Assembly (NCBI GenBank): GCA_039800165.1
Contig: JBDLRH010000068.1
Coordinates: forward strand, 1-49,863
Source of the DNA: JBDLRH01 sp039800165
Lineage (GTDB): Bacteria > Pseudomonadota > Gammaproteobacteria > Burkholderiales > Burkholderiaceae_C
DNA: 49,863 bases
Direction: 5' to 3'
Made by a program: the position numbers and the translations under genes. Below are positions 8,393-16,402 of the stretch, piece after piece; the first letter of the stretch is position 1; each line of letters starts with the position of its first letter. The notes under the pieces are model-generated. The model saw nothing but the letters and a program-made list of their open reading frames with translations. It was not told where the DNA came from and searched no databases.

Positions 8393-8521
8393 GCAAGGGA
8401 CTCCTCAATTGACCTGTGAACCAAGAGCGATGGAGTCCCGAAAGCGCAATGCAACCGCGAAAGTGACCTGATCACCGCAAACCCGAATTCGCCTTGAAAA
8501 GGCGGACTCCCGAGCATTATC
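8393..8521 (-). promoter_or_regulatory. Leader with SD-sequestering, possibly bistable RNA switch (RRM gene)
   Basis: On the minus strand the segment at 8439-8432 (GGGACTCC) is perfectly complementary over 8 bases to 8404-8397 (GGAGTCCC), which contains most of the ribosome-binding site GAGGAG. The same segment is complementary over 7 bases to GGAGTCC at 8510-8504, near the predicted 5' end of the transcript. A small hairpin (GCCTT-TTC-AAGGC, 8503-8491) lies next to it. A promoter-like GATAAT at 8521-8516, with TTGGCA 19 bases further up (8546-8541), would start RNA near 8509. The two pairings exclude each other: one hides the SD, the other frees it. Confidence 0.55.
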
Positions 8522-8669
8522 GCCCGGGAATGGCAAATGCTGCCAAGGAAAACCCTGCCCCCACAGGTGCCGGATGAGCCCGATCAGCGTTGTGGCGCCG
8601 CCGCCCGGGCGCTCCGAAGGCGCGCGCCGCCGCGCCAAGGCCACCCGGGCGGGGGGGTAGCATCGGGCG

Positions 8670-9227
8670 ATGGAAGCGTTCTGGATCTCCACCGGCCTGG
8701 TGGCCCTGGCCGAGATGGGCGACAAGACGCAGCTGCTGTCGCTGGTGCTGGCGGCCCGCTTTCGCCGGCCCTGGCCGATCGTCTGGGGCATTCTGGTGGC
8801 GACGCTGGCCAACCATGCGCTGGCCGGCGCGCTGGGCTCGTGGGTCACCACGGTGCTCGGGCCCGATGTGCTGCGCTGGGTGCTGGGCGGCTCGTTCATC
8901 GCCATGGCGGTGTGGATGCTGATCCCCGACAAGCTCGACGACGAGGGCGAAGGCCAGGCCGGGCGGCTGGGCGTGTTCGGCACCACGGTGGTGGCGTTCT
9001 TCCTGGCCGAAATGGGCGATAAGACCCAGATCGCCACGGTGATGCTGGCCGCGCAGTACCAGGCCTGGGCTTGGGTGGTGGCCGGCACCACGCTGGGCAT
9101 GATGCTCGCCAACGCGCCGGTGGTGTGGCTGGGCGAGCGCATCACGCGGCGCGTGCCGATTCGCCTGGTTCACGGCATTTCTGCGGTGCTTTTCGCCGCA
9201 TTGGGCGTGGCGGCGTTGCTATACTGA
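8670..9227 (+). CDS. TMEM165/GDT1 (UPF0016) family manganese exporter
   Basis: 185-residue, all-helical membrane protein with about six segments in two inverted halves. Each half carries the family signature EMGDKTQ (from Glu15 and Glu114). Bacterial members such as Vibrio MneA export Mn2+; eukaryotic ones move Mn2+/Ca2+ against protons. The upstream 277 bases belong mostly to the divergent RRM leader. I found no yybP-ykoY manganese riboswitch core in front of it. The start at 8670 sits right before the first helix. Confidence 0.88.
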   Translation: MEAFWISTGLVALAEMGDKTQLLSLVLAARFRRPWPIVWGILVATLANHALAGALGSWVTTVLGPDVLRWVLGGSFIAMAVWMLIPDKLDDEGEGQAGRLGVFGTTVVAFFLAEMGDKTQIATVMLAAQYQAWAWVVAGTTLGMMLANAPVVWLGERITRRVPIRLVHGISAVLFAALGVAALLY

Positions 9228-9233
9228 ACGGCA

Positions 9234-9286
9234 ACAGCGCCGATTTGCCACCGCTTGCGGGCGCTTAACAAGTACAGCTAAAGACA
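9234..9286 (+). promoter_or_regulatory. SAM-II riboswitch aptamer (leader of metX)
   Basis: The sequence has the compact H-type pseudoknot layout of SAM-II. P1 is AGCGCC (9236-9241) with GGCGCT (9260-9265). The conserved loop GATTTG follows P1 (9242-9247). P2 is CTTG (9254-9257) with CAAG (9269-9272), and the invariant 3' element GCTAAAG is at 9277-9283. It sits just upstream of metX with a terminator in between, as expected for feedback by S-adenosylmethionine on methionine synthesis. SAM-II is best known from Alphaproteobacteria. Confidence 0.88.
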
Positions 9287-9300
9287 GTCCGAACGCATCG

Positions 9301-9334
9301 ACCCGGTCTCGTTTTTGGCGACACCGGGTTTTTT
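9301..9334 (+). terminator. Intrinsic terminator between SAM-II aptamer and metX
   Basis: An 11-position stem with one mismatch (9301-9311 with 9319-9329), 7-base loop and a run of six Ts (9329-9334). It lies 15 bases after the aptamer and 13 bases before the metX ATG, so it is the likely transcriptional expression platform. Only a weak competing pairing was found (AGAC 9282-9285 with GTCT 9306-9309). Confidence 0.8.
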
Positions 9335-9347
9335 GTTGTCCACGCAC

Positions 9348-10553
9348 ATGTTCGTCACGCCGCAGTCCATGCACTTTGCCGAGCCGCTGGCCCTGCAAAG
9401 CGGCGCCTCGGTGCGCGATTACCAGCTTGCCTTCGAGACCTACGGCACGCTCAACGCCGAGCGCTCCAACGCGGTGCTGATCTGCCACGCGCTGAATGCG
9501 TCGCACCACGTGGCGGGCCGCTACGAGGGCCAGCCCAAGTCCGAAGGCTGGTGGGACAACATGATCGGCCCGGGCAAGCCGGTGGACACCAACCGCTTTT
9601 TCGTCATCGGCGTCAACAACCTCGGCTCGTGCTTCGGCTCCACCGGGCCGATGCACACCAACCCGGACAGCGGCCGCATCTACGGCGCCGACTTCCCGGT
9701 GGTGACGGTGGAAGACTGGGTCAACGCGCAGGCGCGGCTGCTGGAGCGGCTGGGCATCACCCAGCTGGCGGCGGTGATGGGCGGCAGCCTGGGCGGCATG
9801 CAGGCGCTCAGCTGGGCGCTGCAGCACCCCGAGCGGGTGCGCCACGCGGTGGTGATTGCCAGCGCCCCCAACCTGAACGCCGAGAACATTGCCTTCAACG
9901 AGGTGGCGCGGCGCGCCATCACCACCGACCCCGACTTCCACGGCGGGCACTTCTACCAGCACGGCGTGGTACCCAAGCGCGGCCTGCGCATCGCGCGGAT
10001 GATCGGCCACATCACGTACCTGAGCGATGACGTGATGAACGAGAAGTTCGGGCGGCGTCTCAGGGCCCCCGCGCCCGCGGCTTCGCAGGATGCATTGCCG
10101 CTTGACGGGGCGGGGCAGTCGCGCGGCGTCTCCGCGTCAGACCTGCGCGAGTACCTCTACTCCACGCAGGACGTGGAGTTCCAGATCGAGAGCTACCTGC
10201 GCTACCAGGGCGACAAGTTCAGCGACTACTTTGACGCCAACACCTATTTGCTGATCACCCGCGCGCTGGACTACTTCGACCCGGCGCGGCGCTTTGGCGG
10301 CAGCCTGAGCGCGGCACTCGCGCGTGCGGCGTGCAAGTTCCTGCTGGTGAGCTTCACCACCGACTGGCGCTTCTCGCCGGCACGCAGCCGCGAGATCGTC
10401 AAGGCCCTGCTCGACAACGACCGCGAGGTCAGCTACGCAGAGATCGATGCGCCGCACGGCCACGACGCCTTCTTGCTGGACGACCCGCGCTACCTGAACG
10501 TGGTGCGCGCGTACTTCGAGCGCACCGTGGCGCAGGGGCTGCGCCATGTCTGA
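9348..10553 (+). CDS. metX: Homoserine O-acyltransferase MetX
   Basis: 401 residues, alpha/beta hydrolase fold. The nucleophile elbow is GGSLGGMQ with Ser147, the acidic residue lies in FTTDWRFSP and the His in DAPHGHDAFLLD. It activates homoserine with acetyl- or succinyl-CoA in methionine synthesis; proteobacterial MetX proteins often use succinyl-CoA, so the acyl donor is left open. The frame extends up to a TTG inside the terminator; ATG 9348 is chosen as the first start after it, although no clear Shine-Dalgarno is visible. Residues about 237-268 are an Ala/Pro/Gly/Ser-rich insertion compared with what I expect for the family between KFGR and the DVEFQIESYLRYQG motif. It overlaps metW by 8 bases. 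Confidence 0.94.
   Translation: MFVTPQSMHFAEPLALQSGASVRDYQLAFETYGTLNAERSNAVLICHALNASHHVAGRYEGQPKSEGWWDNMIGPGKPVDTNRFFVIGVNNLGSCFGSTGPMHTNPDSGRIYGADFPVVTVEDWVNAQARLLERLGITQLAAVMGGSLGGMQALSWALQHPERVRHAVVIASAPNLNAENIAFNEVARRAITTDPDFHGGHFYQHGVVPKRGLRIARMIGHITYLSDDVMNEKFGRRLRAPAPAASQDALPLDGAGQSRGVSASDLREYLYSTQDVEFQIESYLRYQGDKFSDYFDANTYLLITRALDYFDPARRFGGSLSAALARAACKFLLVSFTTDWRFSPARSREIVKALLDNDREVSYAEIDAPHGHDAFLLDDPRYLNVVRAYFERTVAQGLRHV
10052..10132 (+). repeat. 10-bp direct repeats flanking an insertion inside metX
   Basis: GCGGCGTCTC occurs at 10052-10061 and again at 10123-10132, bracketing the low-complexity segment of MetX (about residues 237-261). The spacing (71) is not a multiple of three, so the copies are read in different frames. 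This may be a relic of a small insertion or slippage event. Confidence 0.4.
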
Positions 10554-11130
10554 CGCGCTGCTGATGCGATCGATCGCCGCGCTGGTGCCGCGCGGCGCAC
10601 GCGTGCTGGACCTGGGCTGCGGCGACGGCGCGCTGCTTGAGCACCTGCAGCGCGAGCGCGGCTGCAGCGGCTACGGCGTGGAGATCGACGACGCCAAGGT
10701 GCACGCCTGCGTGCAGCGCGGCATCAATGTCATCCAGCTCAACCTCGACGAGGGGCTGGCGATGTTCGAAGACAGCTCGTTTGACGTGGTGCTGCAGATC
10801 GACACGCTGCAGCACCTGCGCAATGCCGAGGTGATGCTGCGCGAGACTGCGCGCGTGGGCCGCAACGCGATCGTCGCCTTCCCCAACTTTGCGCACTGGC
10901 CCAACCGCCTGAGCGTGCTGCGCGGGCGCATGCCGGTCACGCGCCGGCTGCCCTACCAGTGGTATGACACGCCCAACATCCGCGTGGGCACCTATCGCGA
11001 CTTCGAGGCGCTGGCCGGCAAGAACGCGCTGAAGATCGTGGACGCGTTCGGCCTGCAGGACGGCCGCGAGGTGCGCTTTTTGCCCAACCTGCGCGCCAGC
11101 ACCGCGGTGTTCCGGCTCGAGCGCGGCTGA
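10546..11130 (+). CDS. metW: Methionine biosynthesis protein MetW
   Basis: 194 residues, class I SAM-binding methyltransferase-like fold with VLDLGCGDGALL (20-31). MetW is always found next to metX in this group and is needed for full homoserine acyltransferase activity, probably as a direct partner. The 8-base overlap with metX indicates translational coupling, and the SAM-II riboswitch should control both genes. Confidence 0.93.
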   Translation: MSDALLMRSIAALVPRGARVLDLGCGDGALLEHLQRERGCSGYGVEIDDAKVHACVQRGINVIQLNLDEGLAMFEDSSFDVVLQIDTLQHLRNAEVMLRETARVGRNAIVAFPNFAHWPNRLSVLRGRMPVTRRLPYQWYDTPNIRVGTYRDFEALAGKNALKIVDAFGLQDGREVRFLPNLRASTAVFRLERG

Positions 11131-11156
11131 GCCCGCGGCCCCGATGCGCGCGCCGC

Positions 11157-11894
11157 TCAGCGCGGTGCGGTCTCGCGGTCCACGTCCTTCGCAAAGCTGG
11201 CGCCGCGCAATGCGCCGGGCTCGCCAGGCAGCCACATGCCCTGGTACACCACGCGGAAGTCGGCCGCGATCTGGTCGAGCGGCACATCGTCGAAGCTGCC
11301 GCGCTGGTGCACGTACTCCATGTGGCGGTTGCCCGCCTTGTCAAAGGGGTGGTAGATCGAGTCGTGCACGCCGTCAAAGTCCAGCGGATGCAGGCCGAAC
11401 TTCTGGCACAGGCTCAGGTTGAAGGCGGGCGTGGCCTTGCGCCAGGCGCCATCGATGTGGATGTCGGTGTAGCCATGCCAGATGAACAGGTCGGTCTTCA
11501 TCGTCTGGCGCATGCGCTCGGTCGACAGGTGGTTGCGCACATCGGCAAAGCCCAGCCGCGTGGGGATGCCCGCCGCCCGGCACACCGCAGCCAGCAGCGT
11601 GGCCTTGGGCACGCACCAGCCGTAGCCGTTGGCCAGCGCCTGGCTGGCGCGCATCCCCTGCAGCGCGAGGTCGATGCGGTAGGGGTCGTACAGCAGGCCG
11701 TCGCGCACCGCGAAGGCCAGCGCCACCGCGCGCTCGCGCACCGAAGCGCCGCGCGCATGCTCGCGCGCAAAGGCAACCACGTCGGGGTGGTCGCTGTCGA
11801 TCAGGGCCGTGGGCACCAGATGCGCGGCGGTGGGCGGCGAGGCATCGGATGCGGCGGCCGATGCTGTGGACGGCGGGGTGCCAGGTGCTCTCAT
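11157..11894 (-). CDS. Transglutaminase-like superfamily protein
   Basis: 245 residues. The papain-like core shows Cys94 in GYGWCVPKATLLAA and His140 in IWHGYTDIHIDGAWRKATPAF. In classical transglutaminases the segment after the His ends in a DPT-type Asp; here the matching stretch reads KATPAF, so the third catalytic residue looks changed or supplied from elsewhere. No signal peptide is evident. Function unknown: protease, amidase or non-catalytic are all possible. It is on its own transcription unit, convergent with metW and divergent from chrA. Confidence 0.75.
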   Translation of the reverse strand: MRAPGTPPSTASAAASDASPPTAAHLVPTALIDSDHPDVVAFAREHARGASVRERAVALAFAVRDGLLYDPYRIDLALQGMRASQALANGYGWCVPKATLLAAVCRAAGIPTRLGFADVRNHLSTERMRQTMKTDLFIWHGYTDIHIDGAWRKATPAFNLSLCQKFGLHPLDFDGVHDSIYHPFDKAGNRHMEYVHQRGSFDDVPLDQIAADFRVVYQGMWLPGEPGALRGASFAKDVDRETAPR

Positions 11895-11922
11895 GCATCC
11901 ACCCTAGCAGAAGCGCCGCACA

Positions 11923-13329
11923 ATGCAGTCCATCTTGGCGACACCGAACGACCCAGAACTGCTGTCACCGCTTGCACCGCCCGCGCCCGGCTTTGGCGAG
12001 GCGCTGCGCTTTTGGTTCAAGCTCGGCTGCATCAGCTTTGGCGGGCCGGCCGGGCAGATTGCGATCATGCACCGCGAGCTGGTGGAGCGGCGGCGCTGGA
12101 TCAGCGAAGGCCGCTTCCTGCATGCGCTGAACTACTGCATGCTGCTGCCCGGCCCCGAAGCGCAGCAGCTCGCCACCTACCTCGGCTGGCTGCTGCACCG
12201 CACCTGGGGCGGCATCGCTGCCGGCGCGCTGTTCGTGCTGCCCTCGCTGGTGCTGCTGATCGCGCTGAGTGCCGCCTATGTGGTGTGGGGCCAGCAGCCG
12301 CTGGGCGCCGGAGTGTTCTGGGGCATCCAGCCGGCCGTGGCGGCGATCGTGCTGCAGGCGGTGTGGCGCGTGGGCCAGCGCACCCTGCGCGATCCGCGCC
12401 AGCAGCCGCTGCCCTGGGCCATCGCGCTCGCCAGCTTTGTTGCCATCGCGCTGCTGGGCGTCGGATTTCCTTGGGTGGTGGCGGCTGCCGCGCTCACCGG
12501 CTGGGCAGGCACGCGCTGGATGGGTGTGGCGGGGGCGGGCCATGCCGCTTCGCCCGCAGCCAGCGCTGCCGCGCACGCCGAAGCGCCACGCGCAGCGCGC
12601 AGCCCGATCGACGACCACACGCCGCCGCCTGCGCATGCGCGCTTCTCGCGCACGCGCCTGGCGGTGGTGGCGGGCATCGGTATCGGCTTGTGGGTGCTGA
12701 CGCTGGGGATGCTGGTGCAGGTGTTCGGCAGCGGCTCGGCGCTGGTGGACATGGGCCGCTTTTTCACGCAGGCGGCGCTGGTCACCTTCGGCGGCGCCTA
12801 CGCGGTGCTGCCCTACGTGATGCAGGGCGCGGTGGAGCAGCATCAGTGGCTCACGGCCGCGCAGATGATGGATGGCCTGGCGCTGGGCGAAACCACGCCC
12901 GGGCCGCTGATCATGGTGGTGGCCTTTGTCGGCTATCTGGGTGGCTGGTCGCAGCAGGTGCTGGGGCCCGAGGCGCGCTGGGCCGGCGCGGCGCTGGCCG
13001 CCTGCGTGGCGACCTGGTTCACCTTCCTGCCGTCGTTCGTGTTCATTCTGGCCGGCGGGCCGCTGGTCGAGTCCACCCGCGGCCGGCTGGGCTTCACTGC
13101 GCCGCTGGCGGCCATCACCTGCGCGGTGGTGGGCGTGATTGCCAGCCTCGGCCTGTTCTTCGTGGCGCAGGTGGCGCGCGATGCGTCGGGCCGCATCGAC
13201 GGGCCGGCGCTTGCGCTGATGCTCGCTGCCGCCTTTGCCTTGCTGCGCCTGCGCTGGGGCGTGATGACGGTGATCGCCGCCTGTGGCGCGCTGGGCCTGT
13301 TGTCCGCCTTGCTGGGCATGGCCCCCTGA
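11923..13329 (+). CDS. chrA: Chromate transporter ChrA (long-chain, two-domain)
   Basis: 468 residues of an integral membrane protein with two CHR repeats. The first half begins with FWFKLGCISFGGPAGQIA and the second with FFTQAALVTFGGAYAVLPYV, both family hallmarks, and each is followed by a GLALGETTPGPLI- or PGPEAQQLA-type motif. A hydrophilic Ala/Pro/His-rich linker (about residues 205-245) separates the halves. The family exports chromate by proton exchange; some members move sulfate or have no known substrate. No chrB regulator is adjacent. Confidence 0.9.
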   Translation: MQSILATPNDPELLSPLAPPAPGFGEALRFWFKLGCISFGGPAGQIAIMHRELVERRRWISEGRFLHALNYCMLLPGPEAQQLATYLGWLLHRTWGGIAAGALFVLPSLVLLIALSAAYVVWGQQPLGAGVFWGIQPAVAAIVLQAVWRVGQRTLRDPRQQPLPWAIALASFVAIALLGVGFPWVVAAAALTGWAGTRWMGVAGAGHAASPAASAAAHAEAPRAARSPIDDHTPPPAHARFSRTRLAVVAGIGIGLWVLTLGMLVQVFGSGSALVDMGRFFTQAALVTFGGAYAVLPYVMQGAVEQHQWLTAAQMMDGLALGETTPGPLIMVVAFVGYLGGWSQQVLGPEARWAGAALAACVATWFTFLPSFVFILAGGPLVESTRGRLGFTAPLAAITCAVVGVIASLGLFFVAQVARDASGRIDGPALALMLAAAFALLRLRWGVMTVIAACGALGLLSALLGMAP

Positions 13330-13411
13330 GGGGTCGGTTGCCGGGCTTCGGTTTACAGTGCCGGGCTCCGCGCGCCCCGCGCGTGGCCCCATCCGACGAC
13401 AGGAGACTGCG

Positions 13412-14398
13412 ATGACCCGACCCCCCATCCACCGCCGTGATGCGATCGCACGCGGTGCCGCCGCGCTGGGCGTGCTGGCCGCGCCTGCGCTGCTGCATGC
13501 GCAGGCCTATCCGTCACGCAACATCCGCCTGGTGGTGCCCTTCCCGCCCGGTGGCCTGATCGACAACATGGCGCGGCTGGTGGCGCCCAAGCTCGCCCAG
13601 GAACTCGGCCAGCCGGTGGTCATCGACAACAAGCCCGGCGCGGGCGGCAACCTGGGCGCGGCCGAAGCGGCGCGCGCGGCGGCTGACGGCTACACCTTGC
13701 TGATGGCCTCGCCGCCGCTGACCATCAGCCCGGCGCTGTACCCGCAGATGCCCTACCGGCCCGAGCAGATCGTGCCGGTGGGCATCGTCGGCCGCGTGCC
13801 CAACGTGCTGCTGGTCAGCCCCAAGAGCAACTACAACAGCGTGGCCGATCTGGTGAAGGCGGCGCAGGCGGCTCCCGGCAAGCTCAACTACGCAAGCAAC
13901 GGCAACGGCACCTCGCTGCACCTGAGTGCCGAACTGATGAAGTCCACCACCGGCGCCTTCATCACCCACATTCCGTACCGCGGCGCGGCGGCGGCCGTGA
14001 CCGGCCTGATCGCGGGCGAGGTCGACATGATGTTCGAGAACCTGCCTTCGGTGATCGGCCAGATCCAGGGCGGTGCGGTGCGCGCGCTGGCGGTCACCAC
14101 CCGCAGCCGCAGCAAGGTGCTGCCCAATGTGCCGACGCTGATCGAAGCCGGCCTGAAGGACTTCGATGTGTCGGCCTGGTACGGGCTGGCCGCACCGGCG
14201 GGTGTGCCGGCGGCCGTGATGACGCGCCTGGAGCAGGCGCTGCAAAACGTGGCACGCGACGCCGAGGTGGTGCGTGCGATGGAGTCGCGCGGCGCCGATG
14301 TGTCCTTCCAGAACGCGCAGGCGGCCACCGCCTTCATGGCGGCCGATGCGGCCAACTGGAAGCGTGTGGCGGCGTTTGCCAAGATCACGCTGGGTTGA
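13412..14398 (+). CDS. Tripartite tricarboxylate transporter substrate-binding protein (Bug family)
   Basis: 328 residues with a signal peptide (HRRDAIARGAAALGVLAAPALLHAQA) and the Bug hallmarks: YPSRNIRLVVPFPPGG near the mature start, VIDNKPGAGGNLGA, and PYRGAAAAVTGLIAGEVDMMF. It is a periplasmic receptor for a carboxylated solute. No TctA or TctB membrane genes lie nearby, which is normal for the many orphan Bug receptors of Burkholderiales. It heads the tetronate cluster, 16 bases before ltnD, so threonate or erythronate are reasonable ligand guesses. Start ATG 13412 has AGGAG upstream. Confidence 0.92.
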   Translation: MTRPPIHRRDAIARGAAALGVLAAPALLHAQAYPSRNIRLVVPFPPGGLIDNMARLVAPKLAQELGQPVVIDNKPGAGGNLGAAEAARAAADGYTLLMASPPLTISPALYPQMPYRPEQIVPVGIVGRVPNVLLVSPKSNYNSVADLVKAAQAAPGKLNYASNGNGTSLHLSAELMKSTTGAFITHIPYRGAAAAVTGLIAGEVDMMFENLPSVIGQIQGGAVRALAVTTRSRSKVLPNVPTLIEAGLKDFDVSAWYGLAAPAGVPAAVMTRLEQALQNVARDAEVVRAMESRGADVSFQNAQAATAFMAADAANWKRVAAFAKITLG

Positions 14399-14414
14399 AC
14401 AGGACAACGACGCC

Positions 14415-15347
14415 ATGACAACCAGCAAGACCGTCGGCCTGATCGGCCTGGGCGCGATGGGCGCAGGCATGGCCGCATCGCTGCGCCGCGCGGGACATGC
14501 GGTGCATGTCTTCGATGTGCGCACCGAAGCCGCGCAGGCCTTTGCGAAAGATGGCGGCACCGCCTGCGCCACGCTGGCCGAACTGGGCGCCGCCTGCGAC
14601 GTGGTGATCAGCGTGGTGGTGAATGCGCAGCAAACCGAATCGGTGCTGTTCGGTGACGGTACCTCATCCGGTTGTGCTGCATCCATGAAGCCCGGCAGCG
14701 CGTTCGTGATGTGCTCCACCGTGGACCCGAAGGTCTCCATCGGCTTCGAGCAACGCCTGCAGGCCATGGGCCTGCACTACATCGACGCGCCGATCTCGGG
14801 CGGTGCCGCGCGCGCCGCCGCGGGGCAGATCACCATGATGACCGCGGGGCAGCCCGCAGCCTACGCCGTCGCGCAGCCCTTTCTTGATGCGATGGCGGCC
14901 AAGGTCTACACGCTGGGCGACAGCGCGGGCGCGGGCAGCAAGGTGAAGATCATCAACCAGCTGCTGGCGGGCGTGCACATTGCCGCCGCGGCCGAGGCGA
15001 TGGCGCTGGGCCTGCGCGAAGGCGTGGACCCGGCGGCGCTGTACGAGGTGATCACCCACAGCGCGGGCAACAGCTGGATGTTCGAGAACCGCATGGCCCA
15101 TGTGCTGGCCGGCGACTACACGCCGCTGTCGGCGGTGGACATCTTCGTGAAGGACCTGGGCCTGGTGCTCGACATGGCGCGCGCCAGCAAGTTCCCGCTG
15201 CCGCTGTCCAGCACCGCGCACCAGATGTTCATGCAGGCCAGCACGGCAGGATTTGCGCGCGAGGATGACAGCGCGGTCATCAAGATCTTTCCGGGCATCA
15301 CGCTGCCCGCGGGCCAAAGTGAGGGCAAAGGCAAGCCCCGGGCCTGA
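14415..15347 (+). CDS. ltnD: L-threonate dehydrogenase (3-hydroxyacid dehydrogenase family)
   Basis: 310 residues of the beta-hydroxyacid dehydrogenase family. The dinucleotide loop is GLIGLGAMGAGM (8-19), the substrate loop contains SGG (128-130) and the catalytic Lys is likely Lys178 in SKVKIINQLLAG. The HSAGNSWMFENR and YTPLSAVDIFVKDLGLV segments are characteristic of LtnD rather than of 3-hydroxyisobutyrate or tartronate-semialdehyde reductases. It oxidises L-threonate at C2 to 2-oxo-tetronate with NAD+, which OtnI, OtnK and OtnC in the same cluster then process. Confidence 0.87.
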   Translation: MTTSKTVGLIGLGAMGAGMAASLRRAGHAVHVFDVRTEAAQAFAKDGGTACATLAELGAACDVVISVVVNAQQTESVLFGDGTSSGCAASMKPGSAFVMCSTVDPKVSIGFEQRLQAMGLHYIDAPISGGAARAAAGQITMMTAGQPAAYAVAQPFLDAMAAKVYTLGDSAGAGSKVKIINQLLAGVHIAAAAEAMALGLREGVDPAALYEVITHSAGNSWMFENRMAHVLAGDYTPLSAVDIFVKDLGLVLDMARASKFPLPLSSTAHQMFMQASTAGFAREDDSAVIKIFPGITLPAGQSEGKGKPRA

Positions 15348-15422
15348 GTGCGCGACCAGCGCGCGACAGGGGAATGCGCGGCGCACGACCACAATCGCGG
15401 GCTTGACCTTGTCGCGAACGCC

Positions 15423-16310
15423 ATGATCCATTTCATCGACACCCCGCTGCTGCGCGTGGGCTATGAAGACCACAACCCGGGGGGCAAGCGCACCGTGGTG
15501 CTGCTGCATGGCTGGCCCGACAGCATCCGCACGTGGGTGCGCGTGACGCCGCAGCTGGTGGCGGCGGGCTGGCGCGTCATCGTGCCGGCGCTGCGCGGCT
15601 TTGCGCCTACCAGCTTCTTGCGTGCCGACACGCCGCGCACCGGGCAGCTGGCTTCGCTGGGGCGTGACCTGGTGGACCTGGTGAACGCACTGGGCCTGAA
15701 GCAGCCCGCACTCGTCGGCCACGACTGGGGCGCGCGTGCCGCGGCGAATGCCTGCGGTTTGGCGCCCGGCATCGCCAGCCACCTGGCCATGCTGTCGGTG
15801 GGCTACGGCACCAACACGCCCGACCAGAAACTCACGATGGAGCAGACGCGGCTGTACTGGTACCACTGGTTCATGGCCACCGAGCGCGGCCACCGCGTGG
15901 TGGCCGAAGACCGGCGCGGCTTTGCCAAGATCATGTGGGACACCTGGGCGCCCGCGGGCTGGTACGACCCGGCCGAGTTCGAGGCCACCGCCGTGGCATT
16001 CGACAACGACGACTGGGTGCCGATCACGCTGCACTCGTATTCGCAGCGCTGGGCCCATGCGCCGTCCGACCCGGCCTATGCGGCCGACGACGCAGCGCTC
16101 ACGCCCGCGCCGGTGTTGAGCGTGCCCACGCTGATGCTGCACGGCGAAGCCGACGGCGTGACGCTGCCCGTCACCTCGGCCAACAAGGAAAGCTTCTTTC
16201 GCGGTCCGTACCGGCGCGAGCTGCTGCCGGGGGTGGGCCACTTTCCGCAGCGCGAGGCGCCGGATCTCGTGGCGCAGCATCTGCTGAAGTTTCTGGCCGA
16301 GGCGCGCTGA
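15423..16310 (+). CDS. Alpha/beta hydrolase, epoxide hydrolase-like
   Basis: 295 residues. The oxyanion motif HGWPDS is at 29-34. The nucleophile is an Asp (Asp101 in VGHDWGARAA), as in epoxide hydrolases and haloalkane or fluoroacetate dehalogenases. Acid Asp244 is in HGEADGVT and the base His273 in GVGHFPQREAP. An Asp nucleophile argues against a simple esterase or lactonase mechanism. The ATG at 15423 begins the conserved fold; the in-frame extension to 15348 is not needed. It lies between ltnD and denD in the same direction, suggesting it supplies a tetronate precursor, but that is inference. Confidence 0.8.
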   Translation: MIHFIDTPLLRVGYEDHNPGGKRTVVLLHGWPDSIRTWVRVTPQLVAAGWRVIVPALRGFAPTSFLRADTPRTGQLASLGRDLVDLVNALGLKQPALVGHDWGARAAANACGLAPGIASHLAMLSVGYGTNTPDQKLTMEQTRLYWYHWFMATERGHRVVAEDRRGFAKIMWDTWAPAGWYDPAEFEATAVAFDNDDWVPITLHSYSQRWAHAPSDPAYAADDAALTPAPVLSVPTLMLHGEADGVTLPVTSANKESFFRGPYRRELLPGVGHFPQREAPDLVAQHLLKFLAEAR

Positions 16311-16402
16311 AGCGCAAACGCGCATCGCCCCGCCCACGACCACCGACATCGACACAGACCCATACACACTCCACGCGACCCATTCATCCGAAGGACCACC
16401 AC

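Noticed and set aside
8500..8669. Possible yybP-ykoY manganese riboswitch before the TMEM165-type gene
   Set aside because: The family invites it, but the GGGGAGUAG core and the paired partner segment are not present; only a GGGGGGTAG run occurs directly before the start.
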